Assembly (NCBI GenBank): GCA_021810565.1
Contig: JAJZIM010000009.1
Span: forward strand, 1 to 64,000
DNA from: Bacillota bacterium
Lineage (GTDB): Bacteria > Bacillota > Sulfobacillia > JAJZIM01
Length of the DNA: 64,000 nucleotides
Reading direction: 5' to 3'
The position numbers were made by a program, and so were the translations under genes. How positions within the stretch are numbered: position 1 is the stretch's first letter; each line of letters opens with the position of its first letter. Positions 43,343 to 52,907 of this stretch are shown here, in pieces. The notes under the pieces were generated by a model, which was not told the origin of the DNA, made no database searches, and worked only from the letters and a program-made list of their open reading frames with translations.

Positions 43343-44638
43343 CTACGGCACCTGGTTCAGGGTGTTGAGGGTCTGCAGCACCAGGTTGTCGGCCCCCACC
43401 ACCTGGGAGTCGGCCTGGAAGGCCCGCTCCGCCGTGATCATGTTGACGAACTCCGTGGACAGGTTGACGTTGGACATCTCGAGAGAACCCGGGGCGATGC
43501 TGCCCCGCCCGCCGGTGTTGGCCGCTCCGACGGCCGCCGGGCCGGAGTTGTTGGACACGGCATACAGCCCGTTGCCCTGATCCTGCAACCCGGTGGGGTT
43601 GGAGAAGTTGGCCATGGCCACCTGGGCCAGTTCCTCGCGCTGGCCGTTGGTGAAGATGCCGGTGATCACCCCCGAGGGGTCCACGCTGACCTGCTCCAGG
43701 GTGCCCGGGGCGTAGCCGGTGACGTCCCCCGCCGTCAGCTGGGCCTGGGTGAGGGTGCTCTGGGTCACCGTGGTGGGAGCGGCGTACTGGGTCATCCCCG
43801 ATAAATCGAAGCCGCCGGAGATGGTCGACGCCCCGTCGGCCAGGGAGCCGGTAGGCGGGATGATGAAGCTGCCGCTGGTGGTGCCCGAGGTCACCGCCCC
43901 GCTGGCGGTGAAGCCGACGCTGCCACTGCCCACGCTCACCGGTGACGTGGCCCCGCTGACCAAGCTGGCCGGCACCGTGGCGTCCCAACTCCAGGTGTTG
44001 GCCGCCGTCTTGTCGAAGGTGACGGTGACCGGCACCAGGTTCCCCAGGGAGTCGTAGGCGTCGGCCAGGGCCGTGCGGGTGGTTCCGGTCGAGTCGTTGG
44101 AGTTCAGGTTGCCGGTCAGGGCCAACCCCGTGGTGGCCTGGGGCGCGATGGACTCTCCCTGCTGGATCTGGATGTTGCTCATGTTGGCCGCCGTGGTGGC
44201 GGGGAAGGTGCCGCTGGCGGTGGCCTGCCAGCCCTGCACCAACAGGCCGGCCGGGTTCACCAGGTTGCCGTTGGCGTCCAGGTTGAAGGCCCCCGCCCGG
44301 GTGTACATGTCCACCCCGTTCTGACTCGCCACGAAGAAGCCGTTGCCCTGGATGGCCATGTTCAGCGGGTTGCCGGTGGTCTGCAGGCTGCCCTGGGACA
44401 TGTTCGGGGTGATGGCCGCCGTGGATACCCCCAGCCCCACCTGCATGGGGTTGGTGCCGCCGTGGGTGGCGGTGGGGGCGCTGGCCCCTGCCAGCATCTG
44501 AGTGAACAGGTCCTGGAAGGTGATGGAACTGGCCTTGAAGCCTACGGTGTTCACGTTGGCGATGTTGTTGCCCACCACATCCAGGGCCGTCTGCATATTC
44601 TCCAGGCCGGATACGGCCGAAGAAAGCGATCGCAGCAT
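43343..44638 (-). CDS. flgE: Flagellar hook protein FlgE
   Basis: 431 residues. The N-terminal rod-hook motif is ALDVVGNNIANVNTVGFKAS and the C-terminal one is NVNLSTEFVNMITAERAFQA, with a Thr/Ser/Gly-rich variable middle. Forms the hook. ATG start. The upstream 84 bases to the TIGR02530 gene show no promoter. Confidence 0.94.
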   Translation of the reverse strand: MLRSLSSAVSGLENMQTALDVVGNNIANVNTVGFKASSITFQDLFTQMLAGASAPTATHGGTNPMQVGLGVSTAAITPNMSQGSLQTTGNPLNMAIQGNGFFVASQNGVDMYTRAGAFNLDANGNLVNPAGLLVQGWQATASGTFPATTAANMSNIQIQQGESIAPQATTGLALTGNLNSNDSTGTTRTALADAYDSLGNLVPVTVTFDKTAANTWSWDATVPASLVSGATSPVSVGSGSVGFTASGAVTSGTTSGSFIIPPTGSLADGASTISGGFDLSGMTQYAAPTTVTQSTLTQAQLTAGDVTGYAPGTLEQVSVDPSGVITGIFTNGQREELAQVAMANFSNPTGLQDQGNGLYAVSNNSGPAAVGAANTGGRGSIAPGSLEMSNVNLSTEFVNMITAERAFQADSQVVGADNLVLQTLNTLNQVP

Positions 44639-44722
44639 CTCGTCAATCCCTCCTTAAGAACGGCGCGGCGGCCGCTTCGATCGTTCCGCGGCCGGTGGGC
44701 CCCCCTCGCGGGTCCGGCCCGT

Positions 44723-45070
44723 TCACAGGATCACCGCGCTGTCGATATGCGTGAAGACACCCTCGTGCATGCGCGCCCCCGTCACGGCGGTGACCACCGT
44801 GCGGTTGGGCACGCTCACCACCAGCGCCAAGTCGCGACACACGATCAGGGAATCCCGCGCGCCTTTGGCCGCCGCCCGATCCACCGCGTCGCCGACGCGC
44901 TGCGCCAGTTCCGCCGGAAGCTGGACTCCCGCCAACCGCTGGGCGGCGTGACTCGAGACCCGCATCCGATCCGCCAGCACCGCCGCGAAGTTGCCGCCGC
45001 CCTTGCTCGGGCGTGCCCCCTCGGGAGCCTTGCCGGAAAGCGGCCCGATCCCACCGACCGGGCCGGTCAC
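44723..45070 (-). CDS. Flagellar operon protein, TIGR02530 family
   Basis: 115 residues. SSHAAQRLAGVQLPAELAQRVGDAVDRAAAKGARDSL-type core in segments and the end VVSVPNRTVVTAV and GVFTHIDSAVIL fit the TIGR02530 family found between flgD and flgE in Bacillota. Function not established. GTG start overlapping the flgD stop. Confidence 0.82.
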   Translation of the reverse strand: MTGPVGGIGPLSGKAPEGARPSKGGGNFAAVLADRMRVSSHAAQRLAGVQLPAELAQRVGDAVDRAAAKGARDSLIVCRDLALVVSVPNRTVVTAVTGARMHEGVFTHIDSAVIL

Positions 45071-45486
45071 GACGACACCTCCTGCAGTTGGCTCAAGGAC
45101 ACCTGCTGGCCGCCCACGTCCAGTTGCACCTGTCCGCTGGAGACGCTGACCCCAGTGACCGTCCCCGAAGCCACGGCGCCCGTGGCGGCGTCCTGGTAGG
45201 TGACGGCCTTGCCCAACAGTTGCGCTCCCGTGGCCAGGCTCTGGGCCTGGGTCAGGCCGCTGAATTGCTGACTCAATTGGGCGATCTGCTGCATGGTGGA
45301 GAACTGGGCCAGCTGGGCGATGAACTGGGTGGAATTCACGGGCTGGGACGGGTTCTGGTACTGCAGCTCCGCCGCCAGCAGTTGCAGGAACTGATTCTGC
45401 AATTGCTGAGGACTGGCGCTGCTCAGGGGCCCGATGCCGGAGCTGCCCGTGCCCGAGCCGGATCCCAACGGATTAATGCTCGACAT
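45067..45486 (-). CDS. flgD: Hook-capping protein FlgD
   Basis: 139 residues. The core is QNQFLQLLAAELQYQNPSQP and FIAQLAQFSTMQQI, the FlgD signature; the C-terminal part is short, as in Bacillus FlgD. Scaffold for hook assembly. ATG start. Confidence 0.9.
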   Translation of the reverse strand: MSSINPLGSGSGTGSSGIGPLSSASPQQLQNQFLQLLAAELQYQNPSQPVNSTQFIAQLAQFSTMQQIAQLSQQFSGLTQAQSLATGAQLLGKAVTYQDAATGAVASGTVTGVSVSSGQVQLDVGGQQVSLSQLQEVSS

Positions 45487-45501
45487 GCGATCACCTCCTC
45501 G

Positions 45502-46746
45502 CTACACCACCAGATTCAACATCCCGCCGTTGGGCACCGACACCGCCGCGGGATCGCTTCCCGCCGGCACCGCGACGGCCAGCCGCAGCACGGCGGACCG
45601 CCCCGAGCGCCGCCCCTCCTGCGGTGGACCGCGGTGCGGCTCGCCGCCCCCGGACATCAGGGACAGGGTCAGGTTTTGGACGTTGACGCCGGCCTGGGAC
45701 AGGCTCTCCCGTAGTTGCGGCAGTTGAGCGGACAGGGCGGTCTGTGCCTGGGCATGGGCCACCGTGATCTGCACGCTGACGCCCCCGTCCTGGGCCACCA
45801 GTCGGACCTGGACCTCCCCCAGGTGGGGCGGTTCCAGCTGAGCCCGAAAGGTGGTCTGCCCCGCGGTGCGCAGGACGTGCACGTGGGCCAGGACCATCTC
45901 CGCCAGGGGGTGGCTGCCGCTCGCCGGCGTCTCTTGAACCGGGCCGGCCCACACCGCCGAGCGCACAGCGAAGGTTGGGACGCCCAGGGCCTGCGCCGGA
46001 GGGGTGCTCTGGCTCGGCGCGGCGGTCGCTTGGGACGCGGCTTTGGCTGCCGGAGTGCTTCCGGCGGCCTTGGCTGCCGGAGCGTTCCCTGCGGTCTTGG
46101 GTGCGGGGGACGCCGTGGCGCTCGACCTGCCGCCCTGGGGGGCCGGGAGGCTTCCCGCCGCCGGTTGCGCGGTCCCGACCGGGGCGGCCCGCTGCGACAC
46201 GGGCGGTTTGGCCGCCGGAGCGCTCGCCGTCGTACCCGGCATCGCCGGCGCCGGGGCCTGGTTCGCCTGAGCCGATCGGATGGTCCCTGCCTGCGGGACC
46301 GGGGCGGATGACGGTCCATCCGAAGCGCTACCCGTCCGTTCGGACGGAAGGGCAAGGGATGCCGTCGCCGACGCCGACTGCGCCGTCTCGGCGGTCCGGA
46401 CCGGGCCCTCCCCTTGCGCCGAGGGCTTGCCGCGTGGCGAGGCGGCTGCGGCCGGAAGCTGGGGCACCACCGCGATCAGGGACGCCCCCAAAGCCGACGA
46501 CTGGGGCGCCGCCCGGGTCTTGGCCGCGGGAGCCTTGCCTGCCGGGGTCTTGGACGGCGGGGTCTTGCCGCGGCCTCCGCCGGCCAGCGCCAGCAGCGAG
46601 GCGAAGGGGACCGATGTCGGACCGTTCGTCAGGACGGCGAGGCCGTCCAGGGGCGAAGTCTTCCCCGCGGGTCCCCCGGTGATCGGAGCCTTGCCCCGGG
46701 CGGGGGCCGCAGGGACGGGGCTTGGGGTCACCATCTGTGCTCCCAT
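45502..46746 (-). CDS. fliK: Flagellar hook-length control protein FliK
   Basis: 414 residues. A long Ala/Pro/Ser-rich low-complexity region (about 1-265) containing PAAKAAGSTPAAKAA-type repeats leads into the Flg_hook domain (RAQLEPPHLGEVQVRLVAQD near residue 318, then SQLPQLRESL-like end). It measures the hook and switches export specificity through FlhB. ATG with SD AGGAGGTGA. Repeat-rich DNA here is prone to length change. Confidence 0.9.
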   Translation of the reverse strand: MGAQMVTPSPVPAAPARGKAPITGGPAGKTSPLDGLAVLTNGPTSVPFASLLALAGGGRGKTPPSKTPAGKAPAAKTRAAPQSSALGASLIAVVPQLPAAAASPRGKPSAQGEGPVRTAETAQSASATASLALPSERTGSASDGPSSAPVPQAGTIRSAQANQAPAPAMPGTTASAPAAKPPVSQRAAPVGTAQPAAGSLPAPQGGRSSATASPAPKTAGNAPAAKAAGSTPAAKAASQATAAPSQSTPPAQALGVPTFAVRSAVWAGPVQETPASGSHPLAEMVLAHVHVLRTAGQTTFRAQLEPPHLGEVQVRLVAQDGGVSVQITVAHAQAQTALSAQLPQLRESLSQAGVNVQNLTLSLMSGGGEPHRGPPQEGRRSGRSAVLRLAVAVPAGSDPAAVSVPNGGMLNLVV

Positions 46747-46777
46747 CGCTTATCACCTCCTTTCCGCAGCTCATCCT

Positions 46778-47212
46778 TCAAGCGGGTCGGTTGCGGCGGC
46801 TCTCGTCCAGTTCCTTTTGCTCCGCGCGGCCCTCCTCGATCCGGTGCTCCGCGCGGCGACGCTTGCGCAACCGCTCCAAGGATTCGCGCTCCCGCCAGGC
46901 GCGGGCCAGGATCCGCCGCTGCTCCTCCAGGGCGTCCTGGGCGCGCTCCAAACTCTCGCGCTGGCGGGCCAACTGTCCATCCACCCAGGCCAGGCGGCTG
47001 ATCCACATGGACTGCTCCTCCGGAGATACCGTCCCCAGCCGTCCCTGTCGGGAGCCCTCCCGGGCCGTGCTATATGCCTGGTGCAGCCGCTTAAGCTCCC
47101 GGTCCTCCCGCTGGCAGGTGCGCAGGTGGTCCGCCAAGGCCTCCTGTTCCCGCCCCACGCGAAGCCGCTTGACCTCCAGGACCCGCTGCAGTCGAAACCG
47201 GAAAACCTTCAT
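46778..47212 (-). CDS. fliJ: Flagellar export chaperone FliJ
   Basis: 144 residues, almost entirely coiled coil, with the FliJ start FRFRLQRVLEVKRLRVG. Stalk of the FliI ATPase complex. The start overlaps the fliI stop by four bases. The motE/ylxF gene that follows fliJ in Bacillus is absent; fliK comes directly next. Confidence 0.88.
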   Translation of the reverse strand: MKVFRFRLQRVLEVKRLRVGREQEALADHLRTCQREDRELKRLHQAYSTAREGSRQGRLGTVSPEEQSMWISRLAWVDGQLARQRESLERAQDALEEQRRILARAWRERESLERLRKRRRAEHRIEEGRAEQKELDESRRNRPA

Positions 47213-48540
47213 GCCGCCACGCCTCCCTCATCCAAGAGCCCCCGCAGGGCGGTCTGGGCATCGGCGTACCCCACCCGCTGGTCGGTGCCCTGGCGCAGGT
47301 AGTCCCAGACCCGTTCGATCAACCGCTGCGCCCGGTCGATGCGGGGGTTGGAGCCGGGAGCGTAGGCGCCGATGTTGATCAGGTCCTCCGCCTCCCGCCA
47401 AGTGGCCAGCACCTCCCGCACCGCATCGGCCGCGTGCGCCTGCCAGGGCTCCACCACGTCCGGCATCACCCGGCTCACGCTCTGCAAGAGATCCACCGCC
47501 GGGTAGATGCCCCGATTGGCCAGCTCCCGGGACAGCACGATATGTCCGTCCAGGATGCCCCGCACCGCGTCGGCCACCGGCTCCGTCAGGTCGTCCCCGT
47601 CCACCAGCACACTGTAGAATCCGGTGACGCTCCCCCGCTCACCGGTACCGGAGCGCTCCAAAAGGCGCGGCAAAAGGCCGAAGACCGAGGGGGGATAGCC
47701 CCTGGTGGTGGGCGGCTCGCCCACCGCCAAACCCACCTCCCGCTGCGCCATGGCGAAACGCGTGACCGAATCCATCAGCAGCACCACGTCCATCCCCTGG
47801 TCCCGGTAGTATTCGGCGATGGCCGTGGCCGCCAGCGCCGCCTTGATCCGGACCAGCGCCGGCTGGTCCGAGGTGGCCACTACCACCGTGGAGCGCTTCA
47901 GACCGGAGCCCAGATCCTTCTCCAGGAACTCGCGCACCTCGCGGCCCCGCTCTCCCACCAAGGCGATGACGATCCGCTCGGCCTCGGTGTTGCGGGCGAT
48001 CATCCCCAGGAAGGTGCTCTTGCCCACACCGGTGCCCGAGAAGATGCCCACCCGCTGTCCCCGGCCGCAGGTCAATAGGCCGTCCACGCTGCGCACCCCC
48101 AGGGAGAGGGGACTGGTGATGCGCTGGCGCTTCAGGGGGGCGGGGGGCAGCCCCTGGGCGGAGCGCAGTTCCTCCACCGCCAGCGGGCCCCGGTCGTCGA
48201 TGGGACGGCCCAAGGCGTCCAGCACCCGGCCGGCCAGGGCAGGCCCGACCCCCACTCGAAAGCCGGTGCCGCTGGCCACCACCTCGCTGCCCGGCCCGAT
48301 TCCCTCCATCTCGCCCAGGGGCATCAGGATCACCTTGCTGCCCCGAAAGCCCACCACCTCCGCCGGCACCTGGGCACCGCCGCGGGATTGCAGGTGGCAT
48401 AGCTCCCCCAGACTCACCGTCGGACCGTGGGACTCGATGGTGAGCCCGATGACCTGGTCCACCCGGCCATGCAGGAGGATGGGATCGGTCTCCCGCACCG
48501 ACCGCGCCAGGTGCTCCCAGAAGGCTACTCCCTCAGGCAT
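47209..48540 (-). CDS. fliI: Flagellum-specific export ATPase FliI
   Basis: 443 residues. F1-beta-like ATPase with SGTGVGKST at 168-176, the Walker B stretch DVVLLMDSVTRFAMAQREV and GEPPTTRGYPPSVF. Energises or unfolds export cargo with FliH and FliJ. Overlaps fliH by 8 bases. Confidence 0.95.
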   Translation of the reverse strand: MPEGVAFWEHLARSVRETDPILLHGRVDQVIGLTIESHGPTVSLGELCHLQSRGGAQVPAEVVGFRGSKVILMPLGEMEGIGPGSEVVASGTGFRVGVGPALAGRVLDALGRPIDDRGPLAVEELRSAQGLPPAPLKRQRITSPLSLGVRSVDGLLTCGRGQRVGIFSGTGVGKSTFLGMIARNTEAERIVIALVGERGREVREFLEKDLGSGLKRSTVVVATSDQPALVRIKAALAATAIAEYYRDQGMDVVLLMDSVTRFAMAQREVGLAVGEPPTTRGYPPSVFGLLPRLLERSGTGERGSVTGFYSVLVDGDDLTEPVADAVRGILDGHIVLSRELANRGIYPAVDLLQSVSRVMPDVVEPWQAHAADAVREVLATWREAEDLINIGAYAPGSNPRIDRAQRLIERVWDYLRQGTDQRVGYADAQTALRGLLDEGGVAA

Positions 48541-49222
48541 CTTCCTCCACCGCCTTCAATGCGGCCTGCTCCAGGACCGCCAACATCCGCCCCACCCGGG
48601 CGTCCACGTTGCCGCCCGCCCCCTCCACCACCGCGCTGCCCGGTTCCAGTTCGCCATCCTCCACCAGGTTCAGGGAGCGGGCATCCCCCGCGTAGGTCAA
48701 GAGCGCCTGCCGGTGCCCCTGCAGGATGGGCAGGTCCGCGCCGCTCACCCGCACCGTCAGTTCCCCGGCCCCCTGCGCCCGGCGCAGGGCCTCTCCCACC
48801 ATGCCCACCACCACCTCCGGCTCGATGGCCAGCTCTTGATGCACCACCTGGCGGGCCACGGTCAGGGCCACGCGGGCCAACTCGGTGCGGGCCTCCCGCA
48901 GCAGTTGGGCGCGCTCCCGCTCCCCCTCCTCCCGGATGGCCAGGGCCTGAGCCAGGATCTCCCGGGCCTGGGGTCGGACCTCCTCCAGCCCCTCCCGGCG
49001 CCCCTGGGTCCGGCCCTCCTCCCGCGCCGCCGCGCGCAGCCTATCCGCCTCCTTCCGGGCCACCGCCACGATATCCTCGGCCGTTGCCTCGAAGGGCTCC
49101 TCCGACACCGGGGCGGGGGGCGGGGTGAAAAGGCCCTCCTCCCGCTCGGTGGGCGCCTCCACGGGCCAGATGCCGCTGCGCTGCACCCGTTCGGCCTTGA
49201 TCAGTCTAGACAATGATCTCAT
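48533..49222 (-). CDS. fliH: Flagellar assembly protein FliH
   Basis: 229 residues: a variable N-terminus, a long Glu/Arg/Ala coiled coil (about 45-120) and the FliH C-terminal domain (VALTVARQVVHQELAIEP... AVVEGAGGNVDARVGRML in segments). Regulator of FliI. The ATG lies inside fliG (17-base overlap). Confidence 0.9.
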   Translation of the reverse strand: MRSLSRLIKAERVQRSGIWPVEAPTEREEGLFTPPPAPVSEEPFEATAEDIVAVARKEADRLRAAAREEGRTQGRREGLEEVRPQAREILAQALAIREEGERERAQLLREARTELARVALTVARQVVHQELAIEPEVVVGMVGEALRRAQGAGELTVRVSGADLPILQGHRQALLTYAGDARSLNLVEDGELEPGSAVVEGAGGNVDARVGRMLAVLEQAALKAVEEDA

Positions 49223-50228
49223 CCTCCCCGCCCCGGGAGATCACGATCTCCCCCGCCTCCTCCAGGCGGCGGATGGTGTTCACGATGCGCTGCTGCGCCT
49301 CCTCCACATCCCGCAGGCGCACCGGCCCCAGGAAATCCATGTTCTCCCGCAGGGTCTCCCCGGCGTGTTTGGAGATGTTCTGAACGATCTTCTCCTTCAC
49401 CTCGTCGCTGGCCACCTTGAGGGCCAGGGGCAGGTCCTTGCCCAGATCCACATCCCGCAGCACCCGCTGCAAAGAGCGGTTGTCCAAGATCACTACGTCC
49501 TCGAACACGAACATGCGCTTCTTGATCTCTTCCGCCAGCTCCGGCTCTTCCTGCTCCAGGTTCTCCATGATGCTCTTCTCCGTGGAGCGGTCCACCCGGT
49601 TTAAGACGGCCACCGCCGCCTCGATGCCGCCCGCCGCCGTATATTCCTGGCTCCAAAGGGAGGAGAGCTTGCGCTCCAGCACCTTCTCCACCTGCTGGAT
49701 GATCTCGGGAGCGGTGCGGTCCATGGTCGCCAGGCGCTTGGCCACCTCCGCCTGCAGGCTGGTGGGCAGGGACTGCAGGATGACGGCGGCCTGCTCCGGC
49801 TGCAGGTAGGCCAGGATGAGGGAGATGGTCTGAGGATGCTCGTTTTGAATGAACCCCAGGACCTGGGACGGATCGGTCCGCCGCACGAACTCGAAGGGGC
49901 GCACTTGTAGGGTGGCGGTGAGCCGATCCAGGATCTCCATGGCCTTCTGGGTGCCCAGGGCCCGCTCCAGAAGGTCCTTGGCGTAGTCCAGGCCGCCGTG
50001 GGCGAGATAGTCCTTGGCCACCGACAACTCGTGGAACTCGTCGATCACCTTCTCGCGCACCTCGGGCTGAACGTTGCGCAAAGAGGCGATCTGCAGGGTG
50101 ATCTGCTCGATCTCGTCGTCGGAGAGATGGCGAAAAACCTTGGAGGACAACTCTGGCCCCAGCGCGACCAGCAGGGCCGCCGCCTTTTCCTTTCCCGACA
50201 GACCGTGCTTGGCGCCGGTGGTCGCCAT
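49206..50228 (-). CDS. fliG: Flagellar motor switch protein FliG
   Basis: 340 residues. N domain (KEKAAALLVALGPELSSKVFRHL), middle domain with the EHPQTISLILAYLQPEQAA motif (EHPQ near residue 129) and the C-terminal torque helix region (IKKRMFVFEDVVILDNRSLQ) with alternating charges. Complete. ATG start, 7 bases after fliF. Confidence 0.96.
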   Translation of the reverse strand: MATTGAKHGLSGKEKAAALLVALGPELSSKVFRHLSDDEIEQITLQIASLRNVQPEVREKVIDEFHELSVAKDYLAHGGLDYAKDLLERALGTQKAMEILDRLTATLQVRPFEFVRRTDPSQVLGFIQNEHPQTISLILAYLQPEQAAVILQSLPTSLQAEVAKRLATMDRTAPEIIQQVEKVLERKLSSLWSQEYTAAGGIEAAVAVLNRVDRSTEKSIMENLEQEEPELAEEIKKRMFVFEDVVILDNRSLQRVLRDVDLGKDLPLALKVASDEVKEKIVQNISKHAGETLRENMDFLGPVRLRDVEEAQQRIVNTIRRLEEAGEIVISRGGEDEIIV

Positions 50229-50235
50229 CAGTGCC

Positions 50236-51765
50236 TCACTCTTCCTTCATCCACGCGCGCACGATGTCCGCCACGTTCTCGGGCTTCTGCCGGGCCATGC
50301 CCTCCACCTCTTCGCGCTTTCTGATACGCTGCTGCTCCTCGGGGGACAGCGGCGGCGCGGGGGCCGCCTCTTCCCGGCCCGTGGGGATCGCCGCCCGGTG
50401 CGAAGGCGCCTTCGACCGTCGCCGCAGGAGCATGAGCGCCGCCACCAGCAGGACCGCAAGGATCGCGCCCTCGCCCGCCATCTGCACCAGGTTGCGCTGT
50501 TGGGTGGCCGAGCGCTCGGCGTTCATCTGCTTCTGCAACGCCTTGGTGAGGGTGGTGTTGAAGGGCATGCCGGTGACGGTGATCTGGTCCTGGCGGGCCG
50601 GGTCGGATCCCACCGCCGAGGCCACCAGGTTCTGAATCGCCCGCCGCTGGGTGGCGCTGAGGTTCTGATTGACCACCACCGCCACCGAGAGGCGGCGCAC
50701 CGCCCCGGGCACGATCCGGGTGGTGCTGTCCACCTGGCTCACGTCGAAGCTCTGGTTGGTCTGGGTCTTGGCGTAGGTGGAGGTGCCGGTGTTCCCCGTC
50801 ACGGCGGGATAGGTGGAGATGTTGGACTTGGTCCCCGGCACCCCGCCCGGCACCTGCCCGGTGCCGCTGAAGGTCTCTTTCAGGGCCTGCTCGCTCTTCA
50901 AGATCCCCTGGCCGTTGGCGGTGGGTTGGAATATCTTTCGGGTGACGGTGCCGGGGTTGAAGTTCAGGGTGGCCGTCACCTGGGTGGCCACGTTGCCCGG
51001 CCCCAGCACCTGGGACAGCAGGGTCTGCAGCTTGCCTTGCAGCTCGGTGTCCACCTTCTGCGCCAGGGCCAGGTCGCCCGTGGCGGCGCTGGTGCCGGCC
51101 CCCGTGCCGGCGGCCGATAGCACCTGCCCCAGGTTGTCCACCACCACCACGTTCTTGGTGGAAAGTCCCTGGACGCTATGGGCCACCAGGTTGACCACGG
51201 CCCGCACCTGGCCCGAGGATAGCTGGGCCGTGGGCTCGAGCTTCAGGAAGACGGCCGCGGTGGCCGGCTGGGTCTGACTGGTGAAGACGCTGGGCTTGGG
51301 CAGGACCAGTTCCACCCGGGTGGCCTGCACCCCGGACATCTGGTTCAGGGTGCGGTCCAACTCCCCTTCCAGGGCCTGCAGGTACTCCACGTGCTGCTGG
51401 AAGCTGGACATGCCCAGCTGATTCTGCTGAAAGATGCTGAAGCCCACGGTGCCCTGGTTGGGCAGACCCGCGGCCGCCATGGACAGGCGCGCCTGGGCCG
51501 CCTGGGGCTGGGGCACCGAGACGGCGGTGCCGCCGGCGGAGAGGCGGTAGGGGATCTTGGCATCGCCCAGCTTCTTGACGATGGCCGCCGCGTCGGTGGG
51601 CTGCAGGTTGGTGAAGACGCTCACGTAGGGCTGGCCCACGCTGGCCCGGGCGACCAGGAACACCACCAGCACCAAGAGGAGCAGCGCCGCCCCCCCCGCC
51701 AGCACCCGCTGATTGGGTGGCATATTCAAGAAGTAGCCCCGTACCCGCTCCACCCAGCTCTTCAT
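50236..51765 (-). CDS. fliF: Flagellar MS-ring protein FliF
   Basis: 509 residues: a membrane segment near 25-45, ring-building domains (YVSVFTNLQPTDAAAIV; LEGELDRTLNQMSGVQATRVEL in segments), a second membrane segment near 438-458 and a cytoplasmic C-terminus for FliG binding (KPENVADIVRAWMKEE). ATG start. Confidence 0.95.
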   Translation of the reverse strand: MKSWVERVRGYFLNMPPNQRVLAGGAALLLLVLVVFLVARASVGQPYVSVFTNLQPTDAAAIVKKLGDAKIPYRLSAGGTAVSVPQPQAAQARLSMAAAGLPNQGTVGFSIFQQNQLGMSSFQQHVEYLQALEGELDRTLNQMSGVQATRVELVLPKPSVFTSQTQPATAAVFLKLEPTAQLSSGQVRAVVNLVAHSVQGLSTKNVVVVDNLGQVLSAAGTGAGTSAATGDLALAQKVDTELQGKLQTLLSQVLGPGNVATQVTATLNFNPGTVTRKIFQPTANGQGILKSEQALKETFSGTGQVPGGVPGTKSNISTYPAVTGNTGTSTYAKTQTNQSFDVSQVDSTTRIVPGAVRRLSVAVVVNQNLSATQRRAIQNLVASAVGSDPARQDQITVTGMPFNTTLTKALQKQMNAERSATQQRNLVQMAGEGAILAVLLVAALMLLRRRSKAPSHRAAIPTGREEAAPAPPLSPEEQQRIRKREEVEGMARQKPENVADIVRAWMKEE

Positions 51766-51792
51766 CCTGTCCCTCCACCCCTCCCACCCGGG

Positions 51793-52074
51793 CTACAGCT
51801 GCATCTGCATGACTTGGTTGTAGGCGGTGAGGAGTTTGTTGCGCACCTGCACCGTGAGTTCCAGGGCCAAATTGGCCTTGTCCGTCGCCGTAACCACCTG
51901 CACCAGGTCCGCCTTCCCCGCCAGGGCCTGGCGCACCTCCTGCCCCGCCGTAAGCTGCAGGTCGTTGACCTGACCGAGAGCCTTCATGAACAGTTCCTGG
52001 AAGCCGGCCTGACCCTTCTTGCCGCCCGCGGCGGGGGTGGCGACGGGAGGCAGCCCCAGAGAGCCTATGCGCAT
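51793..52074 (-). CDS. fliE: Flagellar hook-basal body protein FliE
   Basis: 93 residues with GFQELFMKALGQVNDLQ and ELTVQVRNKLLTAYNQVMQMQL-like ending (C-terminal VxNKLxxAYxxxMxM). Links MS ring and rod. The ATG at 52074 is preferred: GGAGG is 8 bases upstream, while ATG 52080 and GTG 52083 are too close to the SD. Confidence 0.92.
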   Translation of the reverse strand: MRIGSLGLPPVATPAAGGKKGQAGFQELFMKALGQVNDLQLTAGQEVRQALAGKADLVQVVTATDKANLALELTVQVRNKLLTAYNQVMQMQL

Positions 52075-52088
52075 CGGCATCACCTCCC

Positions 52089-52490
52089 CTATGCCCGCAG
52101 CACGCCGAGGATGGTGCCGTCCACGGCCTTCTCGTCGGTGGTGGCGGTCACGTTGGCCTCATAGGAGCGGCTGGCGGACACCAGATCCGTCATCTCCTTA
52201 ACCGGGTTCACGTTGGGATAGTAGACGTAGCCCTGGGCGTTGGCGTTGGGGTTACCCGGCTCGTACACCGGCTTCAGTGCCGAAGGATCGGCCACGATGC
52301 CGGTGACCATCACCCCGTCCCCGAAGGAGCCGCCGGGCCGGGGCGCGAACTGCACCAACAGGCGCCGGTAGGCGGGCCGGGTGGCCGTGGAGTGGGTATC
52401 CATGTTGGCCAGGTTGTTGGCGATGACGTTCAGGCGCAGCCGCTGGGCGGTCAGGGCCGATCCGCTGATGTCAAAGGCGCGGAAGATCAT
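52089..52490 (-). CDS. flgC: Flagellar basal-body rod protein FlgC
   Basis: 133 residues. Rod motif RLRLNVIANNLANMDTHS near residue 17, YPNVNPVKEMTDLVSASRSYEANV near the end. ATG overlaps the flgB stop by four bases. Confidence 0.94.
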   Translation of the reverse strand: MIFRAFDISGSALTAQRLRLNVIANNLANMDTHSTATRPAYRRLLVQFAPRPGGSFGDGVMVTGIVADPSALKPVYEPGNPNANAQGYVYYPNVNPVKEMTDLVSASRSYEANVTATTDEKAVDGTILGVLRA

Positions 52491-52828
52491 GTGATCACCC
52501 CCGTGCCGTTGATGACCAGCCCCAATCGCGCGAAGGCGTTGCGCAGCTCACCGGACATGGTCTGCTGCATTAGGGTGTTCTTGGCCAGGAGGGTCATCTG
52601 CTGGTCCACGCTCACGTTGTTGCCGTCATTGCGCTCCACGGTGCCGGTGAGGGACGCCACCCGGGGCCCCTGTCCGGCCAGAGCGCGGCGCAGGTTCGCC
52701 GCGAAGGGCACCGTCTCGGCCTTGTACCCGGGGGTGTCGATGTTGGCCAGGTTCTGGGCGATGGCCCGGGCCCGCCACCCGGCCACCTCCAGGCCCGCTC
52801 CGGACAGGGTCAAAAGGGACGTCTGCAA
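52487..52828 (-). CDS. flgB: Flagellar basal-body rod protein FlgB
   Basis: 113 residues. RARAIAQNLANIDTPGYKAE is the rod motif; VSVDQQMTLLAKNTLMQQ follows. The TTG start at 52828 is fixed by GGAGG 8 bases upstream; longer frames run into the riboswitch leader. First gene of the flagellar operon. Confidence 0.92.
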   Translation of the reverse strand: MQTSLLTLSGAGLEVAGWRARAIAQNLANIDTPGYKAETVPFAANLRRALAGQGPRVASLTGTVERNDGNNVSVDQQMTLLAKNTLMQQTMSGELRNAFARLGLVINGTGVIT

Positions 52829-52858
52829 GGTAACCGCCTCCTTTCCCGCGTAACGAAC

Positions 52859-52902
52859 GAGGGACAGCTCTCCCCGGGTCCGCCGTGGAAGAGCCGCCCC
52901 TC
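52859..52902 (-). terminator. Expression-platform hairpin of the proximal c-di-GMP riboswitch
   Basis: Arms GAGGGGCGGCTCT and AGAGCTGTCCCTC pair over 13 positions with three G-T pairs. The following GTTCGTT is only weakly T-rich, so it may terminate weakly. The SD of flgB lies about 20 bases downstream and is outside the stem. Confidence 0.55.
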
Positions 52903-52907
52903 CAGTT